Shown: positions 8,601-18,721, counted from the first letter of the stretch. The stretch: 48,303 bases of DNA from Limosilactobacillus reuteri (GCF_020784725.1 NZ_JAJGTZ010000041.1:63661-111963), one strand, 5' to 3'. The notes: generated from the letters alone by a model not told the origin. A program made the numbers and translations.

Positions 8601-11600
8601 CTCAAATTACAGATGCTTTAAATGCCATTAATACTGCCAAGGGTAATCTTAAGGGTGAAGCAACTAATACTGAAGCTTTGGAAACAGCTTTAACCAATGC
8701 TAATAATGCTAAGGAAACTGGTAATTACACTAATGCTGATCAAGCAAAGCAAGAGGCTCTTAATAATGCAATTGCTGCCGGTCAAACCGTTTTAAATAAT
8801 ACTAATGCGACTCAAGCAGAGGTAGACAATGCAGCCAAGGCTATTACTGATGCAATTAGTGGCTTGAATGGTAATGCTAACTTGGAAGATGCTAAAGACG
8901 CTGCTACTGAAGCTATTCAAAAGGCACTAGATACGAAGACTACCGAAATTACTGCCGCTACTAATATTGATCAAGTTACTAAGAATCAATTAATTGAAGA
9001 TGCTAAGAAGGCAGCAGAGGATGCTAATACTGCTATTAATCAAGCAACCGATGCAAATGCAGTTAACACTGCTAAATCTGAAGGAATTACTAACATCAAT
9101 AAGGTAACAGTTCCAAGTTTAGATGATGCTAAAACTAAGGCAGCCAAAGAAATTGATCAAGCATTAACTGCTAAGACCAAGGAAATCACTGATGCTGAAA
9201 ATATCGATCAAACAACGAAAGATCAGTTAATCAAAGAAGCAACCGATGCAGCAAATACAGCAAAGGATGCTATTGAAAAATCTACAACTAATGATGCAGC
9301 AACTAAAGCAGGCCAAGCTGGTGTAGATGCAATTAACAATGTAAGGGTACCAAGCGTTACTGATAGTCAAAATGCTGCAAAAGAAGCAATTGATGATGCC
9401 CTTAACTCTAAGACTAAGGAAATCAACAGTGCTACCAATATTGATCAAACAACTAAAGATCAATTAATCAAAGAAGCAACTGATGCAGCTAATAATGCTA
9501 AAGAAGCCATTGATAAAGCAACCACAGCTGAGGCAATTGAGACTGCACAAGATGAAGGAACAACTAATATTAATAATGTTACTGTTCCAAGCTTAGAGGC
9601 TGCTAAGAAAGCAGCAACTAAGGCTGTAAATGATGCTCTTACTGCTCAAACTGAGGCAATTAATAAAGCTGATAATCTTAGTGATGCAGAAAAGAAAGAT
9701 CTAATTGATCAAGCAACTGTTGAAGCCAATAAAGCTAAAGGAAATATTGAAACTGCTACGACAAACAACGAAGCAGCTCAAGCAGGCCAAGCTGGTGTGG
9801 ATGCAATTAAGAAGATTGTTCCAACAAGCTTAGATACTGTGAAATCTGATGCAAAGAAAGCAATTGACGATGCTTTAACTAAGAAATTAGAAGAGATCAA
9901 TTCCGCTAGTGATTTAACTACTGATGAAAAGAGTACGTTAACACAAGAAGCCAATACAGCTGCAGATAAGGCAAAAGAAAAAATTACTAAGGCAACGACT
10001 AATGATGCTGTAATTGAAGCACAAAATAATGGTGTTACTGCAATTGATGGTATTAAAGTTCCAACTGAATCAGCAGTCAAAGCAGCAGCTAAGAAGGCAG
10101 TAGCCGACGCAGCAACTGCAAAGAACAATGCAATTGATGCGTCAAACTTAACAAATGAAGAAAAAGCTGCCTTGAAGCAAAAAGTTACTGAAGCACAAAA
10201 TGCTGCAGATCAAGCAATTGATAATGCAACAACAAATGCAGCAGTGACCGAAGCTCAAACCAATGGAGTTAATGCAATTAATGGTATTGAAGTAACTACG
10301 TCAACAGCTAAAGAAGCAGCTAAGAAGGCAGTAGCTGACGCAGCAACTGCAAAGAATAATGCAATTGATTCTTCAAACTTAACAGACGAAGAAAAAGCTG
10401 CCTTGAAGCAAGAAGTTACTGACGCACAAAATGCTGCAGATCAAGCAATTGATAATGCAACTACCAACGCTGCAGTTACTAAAGCCCAAGAAAAAGGCGT
10501 CAATGCAATTGATGGCATTGACGTACCAAGCAAATCAGATGTTAAAGACCAAGCAACAACTGATCTTAACGCAGCAGTTGAAAATGCTAAGAAAGCAATT
10601 GATCAAGACAGTAATTTAACTGATGAACAAAAGCAAGCAGCTAAGGATCAAATTGACTCTGATGCTAAGACTGCTCAAGAAGCCATCAACAATGCTACGA
10701 CTAACGATGATGTCAAGAATGCTGTTGCCGATGGTACGTTAGCCATTGACAAGGATGTTGCTAATGCCGCCATTGATAATGCCGTTGCTGGTAAGAAAGT
10801 AGAAATTTCTAAGTCACCATTAACAGACGAAGAAAAGACTGCTTTAAACAATGAAGTGGACCAAGAAGCTAAGAGTGCTAAGAAAGCAATTGACGCTGCA
10901 ACTACTTCTGAAGCTGTAACTAACGCTCAAGAAAATGGAATTAAGAATATTAATGATACTAAAGTTCCAGCTGAATCAGCTAAAAAGCAAGCAGCCAAGG
11001 AAGCTGTGGCTAAGGCAGCTGATGAAAAGAATAAAGCCATTGATGCTTCAAACTTAACAGATGAAGAAAAAGCTGCGTTGAAGCAAAAAGTTACTGATGC
11101 ACAAACTGCTGCAGATCAAGCAATTGATAATGCAACTAGCAACGCTGCAGTTACTAAAGCTCAAACCAATGGTGTGAATGCAATTAATGGTATTAAAGTA
11201 CCAACTAAATCAAATGCTAAGGAAAAGGCAGTCACTGATCTTAACACGGCAGTTGAAAATGCTAAGAAAGCAATTGATCAAGATAACAACTTAACTGATG
11301 AGCAAAAGCAAGCAGCTAAGGATCAAATTGACTCTGATGCTAAGACTGCTCAAGAAGCCATCAACAATGCTACGACTAACGATGATGTCAAGAATGCTGT
11401 TGCCGATGGTACGTTAGCCCTTGATAAGGATGTTGCTAATGCAGCCATTGATAATGCCGTTGCTGGTAAGAAGGATGAAATTTCTAAGTCACCATTAACA
11501 GACGAAGAAAAGATTGCTTTGAACAATGAAGTAGATCAAAAGGCCAACGTTGCTAAAGAAGCAATCAATAATGCAACTACTCCAGAAGCTGTAAGCAGTG

Positions 11601-14600
11601 CACAAGAAAATGGTATTAAGAATATCAATGAAACTTCAGTGCCATCTGAATCAGCTGCAAAACAAGCAGCCAAGGAAGCTGTGGCTAAGGCAGCTGATGA
11701 AAAGAATGCTGCAATCAATTCTTCAAACTTAACAGATGAAGAAAAAGCTGCATTGAAACAAAAAGTTACCGACGCACAAAATGCTGCAGATCAAGCAATT
11801 GATAACGCAACTAGCAACGCTGCAGTAACGGAAGCACAAAACAATGGTATTACTGCAATTGAAAACATTGAAGTTCCAACAACATCAGCAAATAAAGAAA
11901 AGGCAATCACTGACCTTAACACTGCTGTTGATGAAGCGAAGAAAGCAATCGATCAAGATAGCAACTTAACTGATGAAGAGAAGCAAGCAGCTAAAGACCA
12001 AATTGACGCTGACGCCAAGCAGGCACAAGAAGCAATTAATAGCGCAACAACTGACAACGATGTAAACGATGCACTTAACAGCGGCAAGATTTCAATTAAT
12101 AAAGAAGTTGCTAATGCAGCGATCGATAATGCAGCTGCTGGTAAGCTTAAAGAAATCAAAGATCCATTAACTACTGAAGAGAAACAGACTTACACAGATC
12201 TGATTAACTCTGAGGCAAATAGTGCAAAACAAAATATTGCTGATGCTACTACTGTTGCAGAAGTAACTACTGCACAAAACAGTGGTGTAGATGCAATTAA
12301 CAAGATTGAAGTGCCAACTACTTCTACAGTTAAGGACAATGCTATTAAGGCAATTGATAAAGCATTAAAAATTAAGACTGATGAAATCAATAGTGCTTCA
12401 AACCTTAACACTCAAGAAAAGACTGACTTAATCAGTCAAGCAACTGAAGCAGCAGATACTGCTAAAAATAATATCAACAATGCCACTACTAATGCTGATG
12501 TTGAGACTGCCCAAACCAACGGTGAAAAAGCAATTGCTGATGTAACAGTTCCAAACTTGTCTGATGTTAAGAAGGAAAGCATTGATCTTATTAACAAGGC
12601 TTTAGATGCCAAGACTAACGAAATCAACAATGCTTCTAACCTTTCTCAAGATGAAAAGCAAAGTTTGATCAATGATGCAACTAATGCCGCAACTGAAGCA
12701 ATTAACAACATCAACCAATCTCAAACAAATGATGATGCTAAAGCTGCTGCAACTACTGGTGTTCAAAACATCGAAAATGTCACTATTCCAAGTCTTGATG
12801 ATGCTAAGAAGAATGCTAACCAAGCTATTGATGATGCATTGAACTCTAAAGTAAATGAGATTAACAATGCTTCTAACTTGAATGATACCGAAAAGCAAAA
12901 ATTAGTTGATCAGGCAAATGAGGCAGCAACTACTGCTAAGAATAATGTTGAAAATGCCACTACCAATGATGCTGCTCGCGATGCAGCCAATGCAGGAATT
13001 GACAACATTAAAGGTATTAGCTTTACTTCACTAGAAGATGCTAAGAAGGCCGCCAACACTGCAATTGACAATGCTCTTAAAGTTAAGACAGATGAAATTA
13101 ATAATGCATCCAACTTAAGTACTGATGAAAAGCAAGACTTAATCAATCAAGCAACTGAAGCAGCTAATACTGCTAAAGATAATGTTGAAAATGCTACTAC
13201 TAATGATGCCGTCACTGCCGCACAAAACAAGGGTATTGCAGATATTGCTAATGTGACTGTTCCAAGTTTGGATCAAGTTAAACAAGATGCAATTAATGCA
13301 ATTAAGCAAGTTCAAGATGCTAAGAATAAGCAAATTTCTAATGCATCTAACCTAAGTGCTGAAGAGCAAAAAGAATTAACTAATCAAGTAGATAAAATTG
13401 CTAACGATGCAATTGCTAAGATTAATGATGCAGCAACTACTACCAATGATGCAGTTACTGCAACCCGCGATGAAGCAATCAAGCAAATTACTGATCTATT
13501 TATCCCAACACTAGACGGTGCACAGACTGATGCAATCAATGCAATTGAAAGTGCCAAGAATGCCAAAATTAGTGATATTAACAATGCTACTCACTTAACT
13601 GATCAAGAAAAGCAAGACTTAATTAATCAAACCAATAAAGCTGCTGATGAGGCAACGAAGGCAATCAAAGACGCTCAAACTAATGATGCGGTTAAGAGTG
13701 CGGAAACATCAGGTTTAGAAGACATTAATAACGTCACTATTCCAACTCTAGCCGAAAAGCAACAAGAAGCTATTGAGGAATTAAATGCAGCTCGTGATGC
13801 TAAGAACAACGCAATCGATAATGCTACCGATTTAACTACTGATGAAAAGAATGCTTTGAAGGATAAAGTTCAAGCAGCATACAGTAATGCACTATCAAAT
13901 ATCACGAGTGCAACAACGGATGAAGCAGTAACAACTGCTAAAGACAACGGCATTGCTGCAATTAAAGACATTCAAATTCCAACTAAGTCAGCTGCGAAGG
14001 AACAAGCAACCACTGACCTTAATACGGCAGTTGACGACGCTAAGAAGGCAATTGATCAAGATAACAACTTGACCGATGAGCAAAAAGAAGCAGCTAAGGA
14101 TCAAATCGATTCCGACGCTAAGAAGGCCCAAGAAGCCATCGATAATGCGAAGACTGATGATGAGGTTAAGACTGCCGTTGACAATGGTCAGCTTGCAATT
14201 GATAAAGATGTGGCTAATGCTGCCATCGATAATGCCGCTGCTGGTAAGAAGGCCGAAATTGCTAAGTCACCATTAACTGATGAAGAAAAGTCTGCGTTAA
14301 ACAATGAAGTCGATCAAAAGGCTCAAGAGGCTAAAGAAGCAATCAATAATGCCACTACGTCAGAAGCTGTAACTAGTGCGCAAAACAATGGTATTAAGAA
14401 TATCAATGATACTGAAGTGCCAACTGAGTCAACAGCTAAAGAAGCAGCTAAGAAAGCTATTGCAGAAGCAGCCGAAGCAAAGAACAATGCAATCGATTCT
14501 TCAAACTTAACTGATGAAGAAAAAGCTGCATTGAAGCAAGAAGTTACTGATGCCAAAAACGCTGCCAATACTGCAATTGATAACGCAACTACAAATGCTG

Positions 14601-17600
14601 CAGTAACCGAAGCAGAAGGCAATGGTATTAAAGCTATTAATGGTATTGAGGTGCCAACTAAGTCACCAGCGAAGGATCAAGCAACCACTGATCTTAATAC
14701 CGCCGTTGACGAAGCTAAGAAGGCAATTGATCAAGATAACAACTTGACCGATGAGCAAAAAGAAGCAGCTAAGGATCAAATCGATTCCGACGCTAAGAAG
14801 GCCCAAGAAGCCATCGATAATGCGAAGACTGACGATGAGGTTAAGACTGCCGTTGATAATGGTAAGCTCGCCATTGATAAAGATATTGCTAATGCCGCCA
14901 TCGATAATGCAGTTGCTGGTAAGAAGGCTGAAATTACAAAGGCTCCATTAACCACCGATGAAGCTAAGATTTTGAATGACTTAGTTGACCAAGAAGCAAA
15001 GGCAGCTAAGAATGCAATTAATTCAGCTACTACCATTTCAGCAGTTGAAGATGCTAAGAATACAGGAGTTGCTGCAATCAACGATATTGTAGTTCCAACA
15101 ACATCATCAACCAAGGATCAAGCCAACCAAATAATTGATAATGCTTTAGCTAACAAGACTAAAGAAATCAATGATGCAACTAACTTATCTGATAAGCAAA
15201 AGCAAGACTTAATTGATCAAGCCAACGAAGAAGCGGCAAAGGCTAAGGAAAACATTCAGAATGCCACGAGCAATGAAGCAGTCAACAAGGCTACTACAGA
15301 TGGTGTAGAAGCTATTGCAAATGTCACTGTCCCAAGCCTTGATGATGCGAAGAAGGATGCTAGTCAAGTAATTGATGGCGTTCTTAAGCAAAAAGAAGAT
15401 GAGATCAATAATGCGTCCCACTTGACTGATCAAGAGAAGCAAGACCTCATTCATCAAGCACAAACCGCCGCTGACGAAGCCAAAGATAAGATCAATCAAG
15501 CGACAACTAACGACGATGTAGCTACGGAAAGAGATACTGGCGTAGAAAAGATTGCCAATATTATTGTTCCGAGTCTTGATGATGCTAAGGATAAAGCCAC
15601 GAAGGCAATTGATGATGCTTTAGCAGATAAGACGAAGGAAATTAATGATCAAACTCACTTATCTGACCAAGAAAAGAATGATCTTATCAAGCAAATCACT
15701 GATATTGCTGACAAGGCAAAGGATAAGATTAACAATGATTCTAATGATGCAGAAGTTGCCAAGGACGAAAAAGATGGTATCGATGCAATTGTTGATACTA
15801 AGGTTCCTGGCTTAGAAGATCATAAACAGAATGCAATCAAGTCCTTAGACGAGGCTAAATCTACTAAACTTGCCCAAATCGATGAAGCAGCTCACTTAAC
15901 TGCAGATGAAAAGGCCAACTTAATTCAACAAGTTGATGCGGAATACAATAAGGCCCTTGATAATATTAATAAGGCAACAACCAATGACGATGCTGATAAA
16001 GCAAGTGCAGACGGTGTAGAAGCCATTCTTAATATTGTCGTTCCAAGTCTTGATGAAAAGAAGCAAGATAGTATTGATGCTCTTAATGAAGTGCGTGAGG
16101 CGAAGAAGAAAGAAATCAACAACGCAAACAACTTAAGCCAAGATGAAAAAGACGAGTTGACTAAGCAAGTTGATCAAATTGCTGAGACTGCCATTAATGC
16201 AATCAATGGAGCAAAGGATGATCAAACAGCTAAGGATGCGGAAAATAAGGGTATTCAAGATATTCTTGATGTTAAAGTGCCAAGCTTAGATGAAGTTAAG
16301 ACTAATGCTAAGCAAGCAATTGCGGATGCCTTAGAAAGCAAGACTAATGAGATCAATGCTGCTTCAAACTTAGATTCTGCTACTAAGCAAGAATTAATTA
16401 ACCGTGCTAACGCAGAAGCAGATGCAGCCATTGAAAAGATTGATCAAGCAACCAGCAATGACCAAGCATTAGCTGCATCCCAAGCAGGCGTTGATAAGAT
16501 TTTAGGAATTGAAGTCCCAACTCTTGCTGAGGCTAAGCAAAATGCCATTGATGCAATTAATGATGCTCTTAAACAAAAGGAAACAGAAATTAATAACGCC
16601 TCACAGCTAACTTCTGATGAAAAACAAAATCTAATCAATCAGGTAAACAGCATTGCCGAGAATGCTAAGAATGCTATTAACAAGGCAACTACTAACCAAA
16701 GTGTTGAAGAGGCAAAGAATGCTGGGATTGAAAAGATTAATGCTATCAATGTTCCAACAACATCAGCTACTAAAGATGAAGCGATCAAGGCAATTGATGA
16801 TGCCTTAACTAATAAGGTTAATGAAATCAACAATGCTACTAATATTACTGCTGAGGAAAAGGCCAACTTAATTGATGAAGCTAATAACGCGGCTAATACG
16901 GCTAAAGATAATATTGCTCAGGCAACATCTGATAGTGAAGTTATAACAGCTACTACAGATGGGATTAACGCGATCGCTAATGTAACGGTACCAAGTCTTG
17001 AAACTGCAAAGGACCAAGCAAAGAATCTGATTGATGATGTTCTCAACGAAAAGAAGAATGAAATCAATAATGCTCAAAACCTTTCAGATAGTCAAAAGCA
17101 AGACTTGATTAACCAAGCAACTGACGAAGCGGATCAGGCTAAGAAGAATATTGATAATGCTACAACCAATAATGATGTTCAAACTGCAGAAGACAATGGT
17201 GCTCAAGCAATTGAAAATGTAACGGTTCCGAGTCTTGATGATGCTAAGAAGGCTTCAACTAAGGTAATCGATGAAGTATTGAAAGAAAAGACGGCAGAAA
17301 TTAATGCTGCAACTAACCTTTCCAACACTGAAAAAGATGCTTTAATTAAGGAAGCTACAACTGCAGCTAATACTGCTAAGGATAATATTGCGAAGGCAAC
17401 AACTAATGACGCAGTTAAGGACGCTGAAACTGATGGTGTTAAGGCAATCCTCGACATTAAGGTTCCTGGTCGAGAAGATCAACAAAAGGATGCCATTGCT
17501 GCCCTTGATAGAGCATTAGCTGATAAAGTCAGTGAAATTAATAATGCTAATAATCTTTCTGAAACTACTAAGCAAGATCTTAAGCAACAGGCTCAAGCAG

Positions 17601-18721
17601 CATACACGACCGCCGTTGATAACGTAAATAACGCTCAAACTAGTTCGGAAATTAATACTGCTCGGGATAATGGTGTTCAAGCAATTCTTGATATTACAGT
17701 ACCAACGTTAACTGATGCTCAGGATGCTTCAATTACAGCAGTTGAACAAGTTCGGGATGCTAAGAAGACCCAAATCGAAGCAGCTAAGAACTTGACTGAG
17801 ACGCAAAAAGAAGCATTGAAGAACCAAGTAGACGAGATTGCAGCTAAGGCAATTGATAATATTAAGAATGCAACCACTGACGCCACTGTTAAGGATGCGG
17901 AAACAGCAGGAATCAACGAAATCTTGAATGTAACCATCCCAACTCTGGATGCTGCAAAGAGTGATGCTAAACAAGCTATTGCCGATGCATTAACAGCTAA
18001 GACGGCTGAAATTAACGCTGCTCAAAACTTAACTGATGCTGAAAAGCAAAAGCTAATTGACCAGGCACAAACAGAAGCTGCTGCTGCAAACAAGAATATT
18101 GATGCGGCAACAACTAATGATGCGGCTGAACTTGCTGCGAAGAATGGCGTGCAAGCAATCTTAGACATTCAAGTACCAACTGTTGAAGAAACTCGCGACC
18201 AAGCAAAGAAGAACGTTGATGATGCTTTGAATTCTAAGAAGGAAGAAATCAACAATTCTAACCTAAGCCCAGCAGCGAAGGAAGCGTTGATTAATGAAGC
18301 TGAACAAGCAGCAGAAAATGCGCGGACAGCGATTGACAATGCTACTACTGCTAGTGCAATTAGTGAAGCAGAGGCAGCTGGAATTGCGGCAATTGAAAAT
18401 ATTAAGGTTTCAAAAGCTCCTACTGAATCTGATAATCCTTCTAACCACCAAACTAATGCTGAAACGCCAGCTGAAGGTAACAGTACTAGCCAAGATAACA
18501 ATGCAGCTCAAGAAAATAGTAACAAGACCGACCTACCGGGAAGTCATGGAACTAGCCTTACTACTGGTCAACAGACAGAAAAGGCTGCTGATACAAATAG
18601 CAAGGAAACATTACCACAAACAGGTAATGAAACAGAACGTGGCTTAAGCATTGCTGGCTTAGCAATTGCAAGTCTATTAGGCTTATTCGGACTTTCAGGA
18701 TTAGGTAAAAAACGCGATTAA
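5639..18721 (+). CDS. Giant YSIRK/LPXTG cell-wall-anchored adhesin-like repeat protein
   Basis: This 4360-residue protein should be exported and covalently anchored to peptidoglycan by sortase. The N-terminus has a YSIRK-type signal (RFAIRKLNVGVASVLLG) with probable cleavage after about residue 50. A Ser/Ala/Thr/Asn-rich linker follows to about 210. Residues about 215-690 look like a parallel beta-helix (pectate-lyase-like adhesive) domain with repeated Asn-rich strands. Residues about 790-1080 hold four FIVAR-like modules (YTNAD/AY..AI..G). Residues about 1081-4260 hold about 41 DUF1542-type helical repeats of 77-79 residues, each ending near a V.VPSL or VPT motif. A Thr/Asn-rich spacer leads to LPQTG (from residue 4325), a hydrophobic helix and GKKRD. 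FIVAR plus DUF1542 recalls staphylococcal Ebh; the ligand is unknown. AGGAGG precedes the ATG. I see no frameshift across 13 kb. Confidence 0.93.
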   Translation: MVSKNNKKLIAEKNRRNEKQRFAIRKLNVGVASVLLGITFSIYGGGQVIAHADTVNTSDQVAASDTGDNSLAGKSEVALSNTALNASQSSTSATSANSAVQSQASANSQTAVTANTPASGDNAVASNAAVEATKDQSTAENQPSPSQKVQTPAQPVAQENVSSDASLNVTRQVLNTIANRNSMPVANYLTSFAAVPASGVVTLNATAEAEDPNAKTVTNAKEFIDAIQNGTATTINVANDINLAEQTDNKYTEIQIKNKRDIVIQSDNPEEKRTIDFSGYSFDMNTQNSVTFKDLNIYARSYWGLVYNAGGYTFDNVNFTGSQLIYTKPSINSTLTFKNTITANSVSSYVGPLDGKTRDTQQNGGQQILQFEGGTNQIIFDENSNVTLTTEDANALEIDGGTTTIYVKDGANVAINPHSKGNPENRNGIGTGKVARAIAANAKMTINIDPNATLTINTEKVDGDKDVAGALYLNSDAALNVNGNLVINSNGTPSASKNNGVPVYINGNANINVGNGGSFVLDATNLGDYSSSLISVNGKGTVKLDPHSTFKISADGTGALTAVNLSSDSTFTSDQPKEFTIDLSANTSSGKTLIKNGTINFTRVKNTNVASQYQVPLGKVDATYSSTGALSNSVVTSLNKDVPTKVYDYIKSNPSALSFVAAGEDVTLNSLHLDKNNQLTGIATSTGDSKTPIYITVLINNSSTGIREEGMYRVYTDTDGNISTTKVTYTGTPKNPDGSPKPNGGEFSIDLSSLASQLTDDAKITVIASKDFVESPTLTETVEALRALNTTTLQELVDAAPEEEKKPSYYNAPAEAQKAYTDAISTGKTILANPGNYDQVDVDKAVTAIQTAQKALTGEETNKQALQTAVDDASSVESSNNYTNADSNLQKAYTDAISAGQTVLSNASATQTEVNNALTTINNAKDALNGDAKTEAANKAALEAAVKDAQNVRNTAAYYNGSEEAQTAYNNAVTAGQTVLANPDATATQITDALNAINTAKGNLKGEATNTEALETALTNANNAKETGNYTNADQAKQEALNNAIAAGQTVLNNTNATQAEVDNAAKAITDAISGLNGNANLEDAKDAATEAIQKALDTKTTEITAATNIDQVTKNQLIEDAKKAAEDANTAINQATDANAVNTAKSEGITNINKVTVPSLDDAKTKAAKEIDQALTAKTKEITDAENIDQTTKDQLIKEATDAANTAKDAIEKSTTNDAATKAGQAGVDAINNVRVPSVTDSQNAAKEAIDDALNSKTKEINSATNIDQTTKDQLIKEATDAANNAKEAIDKATTAEAIETAQDEGTTNINNVTVPSLEAAKKAATKAVNDALTAQTEAINKADNLSDAEKKDLIDQATVEANKAKGNIETATTNNEAAQAGQAGVDAIKKIVPTSLDTVKSDAKKAIDDALTKKLEEINSASDLTTDEKSTLTQEANTAADKAKEKITKATTNDAVIEAQNNGVTAIDGIKVPTESAVKAAAKKAVADAATAKNNAIDASNLTNEEKAALKQKVTEAQNAADQAIDNATTNAAVTEAQTNGVNAINGIEVTTSTAKEAAKKAVADAATAKNNAIDSSNLTDEEKAALKQEVTDAQNAADQAIDNATTNAAVTKAQEKGVNAIDGIDVPSKSDVKDQATTDLNAAVENAKKAIDQDSNLTDEQKQAAKDQIDSDAKTAQEAINNATTNDDVKNAVADGTLAIDKDVANAAIDNAVAGKKVEISKSPLTDEEKTALNNEVDQEAKSAKKAIDAATTSEAVTNAQENGIKNINDTKVPAESAKKQAAKEAVAKAADEKNKAIDASNLTDEEKAALKQKVTDAQTAADQAIDNATSNAAVTKAQTNGVNAINGIKVPTKSNAKEKAVTDLNTAVENAKKAIDQDNNLTDEQKQAAKDQIDSDAKTAQEAINNATTNDDVKNAVADGTLALDKDVANAAIDNAVAGKKDEISKSPLTDEEKIALNNEVDQKANVAKEAINNATTPEAVSSAQENGIKNINETSVPSESAAKQAAKEAVAKAADEKNAAINSSNLTDEEKAALKQKVTDAQNAADQAIDNATSNAAVTEAQNNGITAIENIEVPTTSANKEKAITDLNTAVDEAKKAIDQDSNLTDEEKQAAKDQIDADAKQAQEAINSATTDNDVNDALNSGKISINKEVANAAIDNAAAGKLKEIKDPLTTEEKQTYTDLINSEANSAKQNIADATTVAEVTTAQNSGVDAINKIEVPTTSTVKDNAIKAIDKALKIKTDEINSASNLNTQEKTDLISQATEAADTAKNNINNATTNADVETAQTNGEKAIADVTVPNLSDVKKESIDLINKALDAKTNEINNASNLSQDEKQSLINDATNAATEAINNINQSQTNDDAKAAATTGVQNIENVTIPSLDDAKKNANQAIDDALNSKVNEINNASNLNDTEKQKLVDQANEAATTAKNNVENATTNDAARDAANAGIDNIKGISFTSLEDAKKAANTAIDNALKVKTDEINNASNLSTDEKQDLINQATEAANTAKDNVENATTNDAVTAAQNKGIADIANVTVPSLDQVKQDAINAIKQVQDAKNKQISNASNLSAEEQKELTNQVDKIANDAIAKINDAATTTNDAVTATRDEAIKQITDLFIPTLDGAQTDAINAIESAKNAKISDINNATHLTDQEKQDLINQTNKAADEATKAIKDAQTNDAVKSAETSGLEDINNVTIPTLAEKQQEAIEELNAARDAKNNAIDNATDLTTDEKNALKDKVQAAYSNALSNITSATTDEAVTTAKDNGIAAIKDIQIPTKSAAKEQATTDLNTAVDDAKKAIDQDNNLTDEQKEAAKDQIDSDAKKAQEAIDNAKTDDEVKTAVDNGQLAIDKDVANAAIDNAAAGKKAEIAKSPLTDEEKSALNNEVDQKAQEAKEAINNATTSEAVTSAQNNGIKNINDTEVPTESTAKEAAKKAIAEAAEAKNNAIDSSNLTDEEKAALKQEVTDAKNAANTAIDNATTNAAVTEAEGNGIKAINGIEVPTKSPAKDQATTDLNTAVDEAKKAIDQDNNLTDEQKEAAKDQIDSDAKKAQEAIDNAKTDDEVKTAVDNGKLAIDKDIANAAIDNAVAGKKAEITKAPLTTDEAKILNDLVDQEAKAAKNAINSATTISAVEDAKNTGVAAINDIVVPTTSSTKDQANQIIDNALANKTKEINDATNLSDKQKQDLIDQANEEAAKAKENIQNATSNEAVNKATTDGVEAIANVTVPSLDDAKKDASQVIDGVLKQKEDEINNASHLTDQEKQDLIHQAQTAADEAKDKINQATTNDDVATERDTGVEKIANIIVPSLDDAKDKATKAIDDALADKTKEINDQTHLSDQEKNDLIKQITDIADKAKDKINNDSNDAEVAKDEKDGIDAIVDTKVPGLEDHKQNAIKSLDEAKSTKLAQIDEAAHLTADEKANLIQQVDAEYNKALDNINKATTNDDADKASADGVEAILNIVVPSLDEKKQDSIDALNEVREAKKKEINNANNLSQDEKDELTKQVDQIAETAINAINGAKDDQTAKDAENKGIQDILDVKVPSLDEVKTNAKQAIADALESKTNEINAASNLDSATKQELINRANAEADAAIEKIDQATSNDQALAASQAGVDKILGIEVPTLAEAKQNAIDAINDALKQKETEINNASQLTSDEKQNLINQVNSIAENAKNAINKATTNQSVEEAKNAGIEKINAINVPTTSATKDEAIKAIDDALTNKVNEINNATNITAEEKANLIDEANNAANTAKDNIAQATSDSEVITATTDGINAIANVTVPSLETAKDQAKNLIDDVLNEKKNEINNAQNLSDSQKQDLINQATDEADQAKKNIDNATTNNDVQTAEDNGAQAIENVTVPSLDDAKKASTKVIDEVLKEKTAEINAATNLSNTEKDALIKEATTAANTAKDNIAKATTNDAVKDAETDGVKAILDIKVPGREDQQKDAIAALDRALADKVSEINNANNLSETTKQDLKQQAQAAYTTAVDNVNNAQTSSEINTARDNGVQAILDITVPTLTDAQDASITAVEQVRDAKKTQIEAAKNLTETQKEALKNQVDEIAAKAIDNIKNATTDATVKDAETAGINEILNVTIPTLDAAKSDAKQAIADALTAKTAEINAAQNLTDAEKQKLIDQAQTEAAAANKNIDAATTNDAAELAAKNGVQAILDIQVPTVEETRDQAKKNVDDALNSKKEEINNSNLSPAAKEALINEAEQAAENARTAIDNATTASAISEAEAAGIAAIENIKVSKAPTESDNPSNHQTNAETPAEGNSTSQDNNAAQENSNKTDLPGSHGTSLTTGQQTEKAADTNSKETLPQTGNETERGLSIAGLAIASLLGLFGLSGLGKKRD
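8010..8880 (+). repeat. Four FIVAR-like protein modules (DNA-level repeats)
   Basis: Four copies of roughly 70-80 codons share the pattern (Y)Y(T/N)NA..., QKAYTDAI..G.T(V/I)L, then N..A...I..A...L.G. They link the beta-helix region to the DUF1542 array. In other surface proteins FIVAR modules are sugar- or matrix-associated. Confidence 0.7.
10563..12300 (+). repeat. Three tandem 675-bp superrepeats
   Basis: Equivalent bases TGATGA...AAGCAAGCAGCTAA begin at 10621, 11296 and 11971, exactly 675 bp (225 codons, three DUF1542 units) apart. The stretch 10628-10744 is identical to 11303-11419 (117 bp). The third copy is diverged at several positions. Confidence 0.88.
14000..15090 (+). repeat. Second pair of 675-bp superrepeats
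   Basis: The stretch 14039-14157 is identical to 14714-14832 (119 bp), again 675 bp apart. The same subtype as the 10.6-12.3 kb block, but separated from it by diverged units, so it is a distinct and probably recent duplication or gene-conversion event. Confidence 0.88.

Larger units (their letters stand above)
8881..18415 (+). repeat. Tandem array of about 41 DUF1542-type repeats (about 234 bp each)
   Basis: I counted the units by hand from the recurring end motif V.VPSL / VPTxS and the internal pattern K..EIN.A.NL...EK..LI..A...A..AK..I..ATTN. Their number (41) times 77-79 codons matches the length of the region. Most units are diverged. Units 7-15 and 23-27 belong to a second subtype that contains the DEEKAALKQ and NAAIDNAVAGKK signatures and is organised in triplets. 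Confidence 0.85.

Noticed and set aside
8010-18415. Direct repeats that might suggest a CRISPR array or satellite DNA
   Set aside because: The period is 231-237 bp and coding, the frame stays open, and there are no short identical repeats with unique spacers. It is a protein repeat array.
9227-18501. Many open frames on the minus strand within the surface protein gene
   Set aside because: They follow the repeat period and arise from the Ala/Asp/Asn/Lys codon pattern; none has a ribosome site or a recognisable domain.
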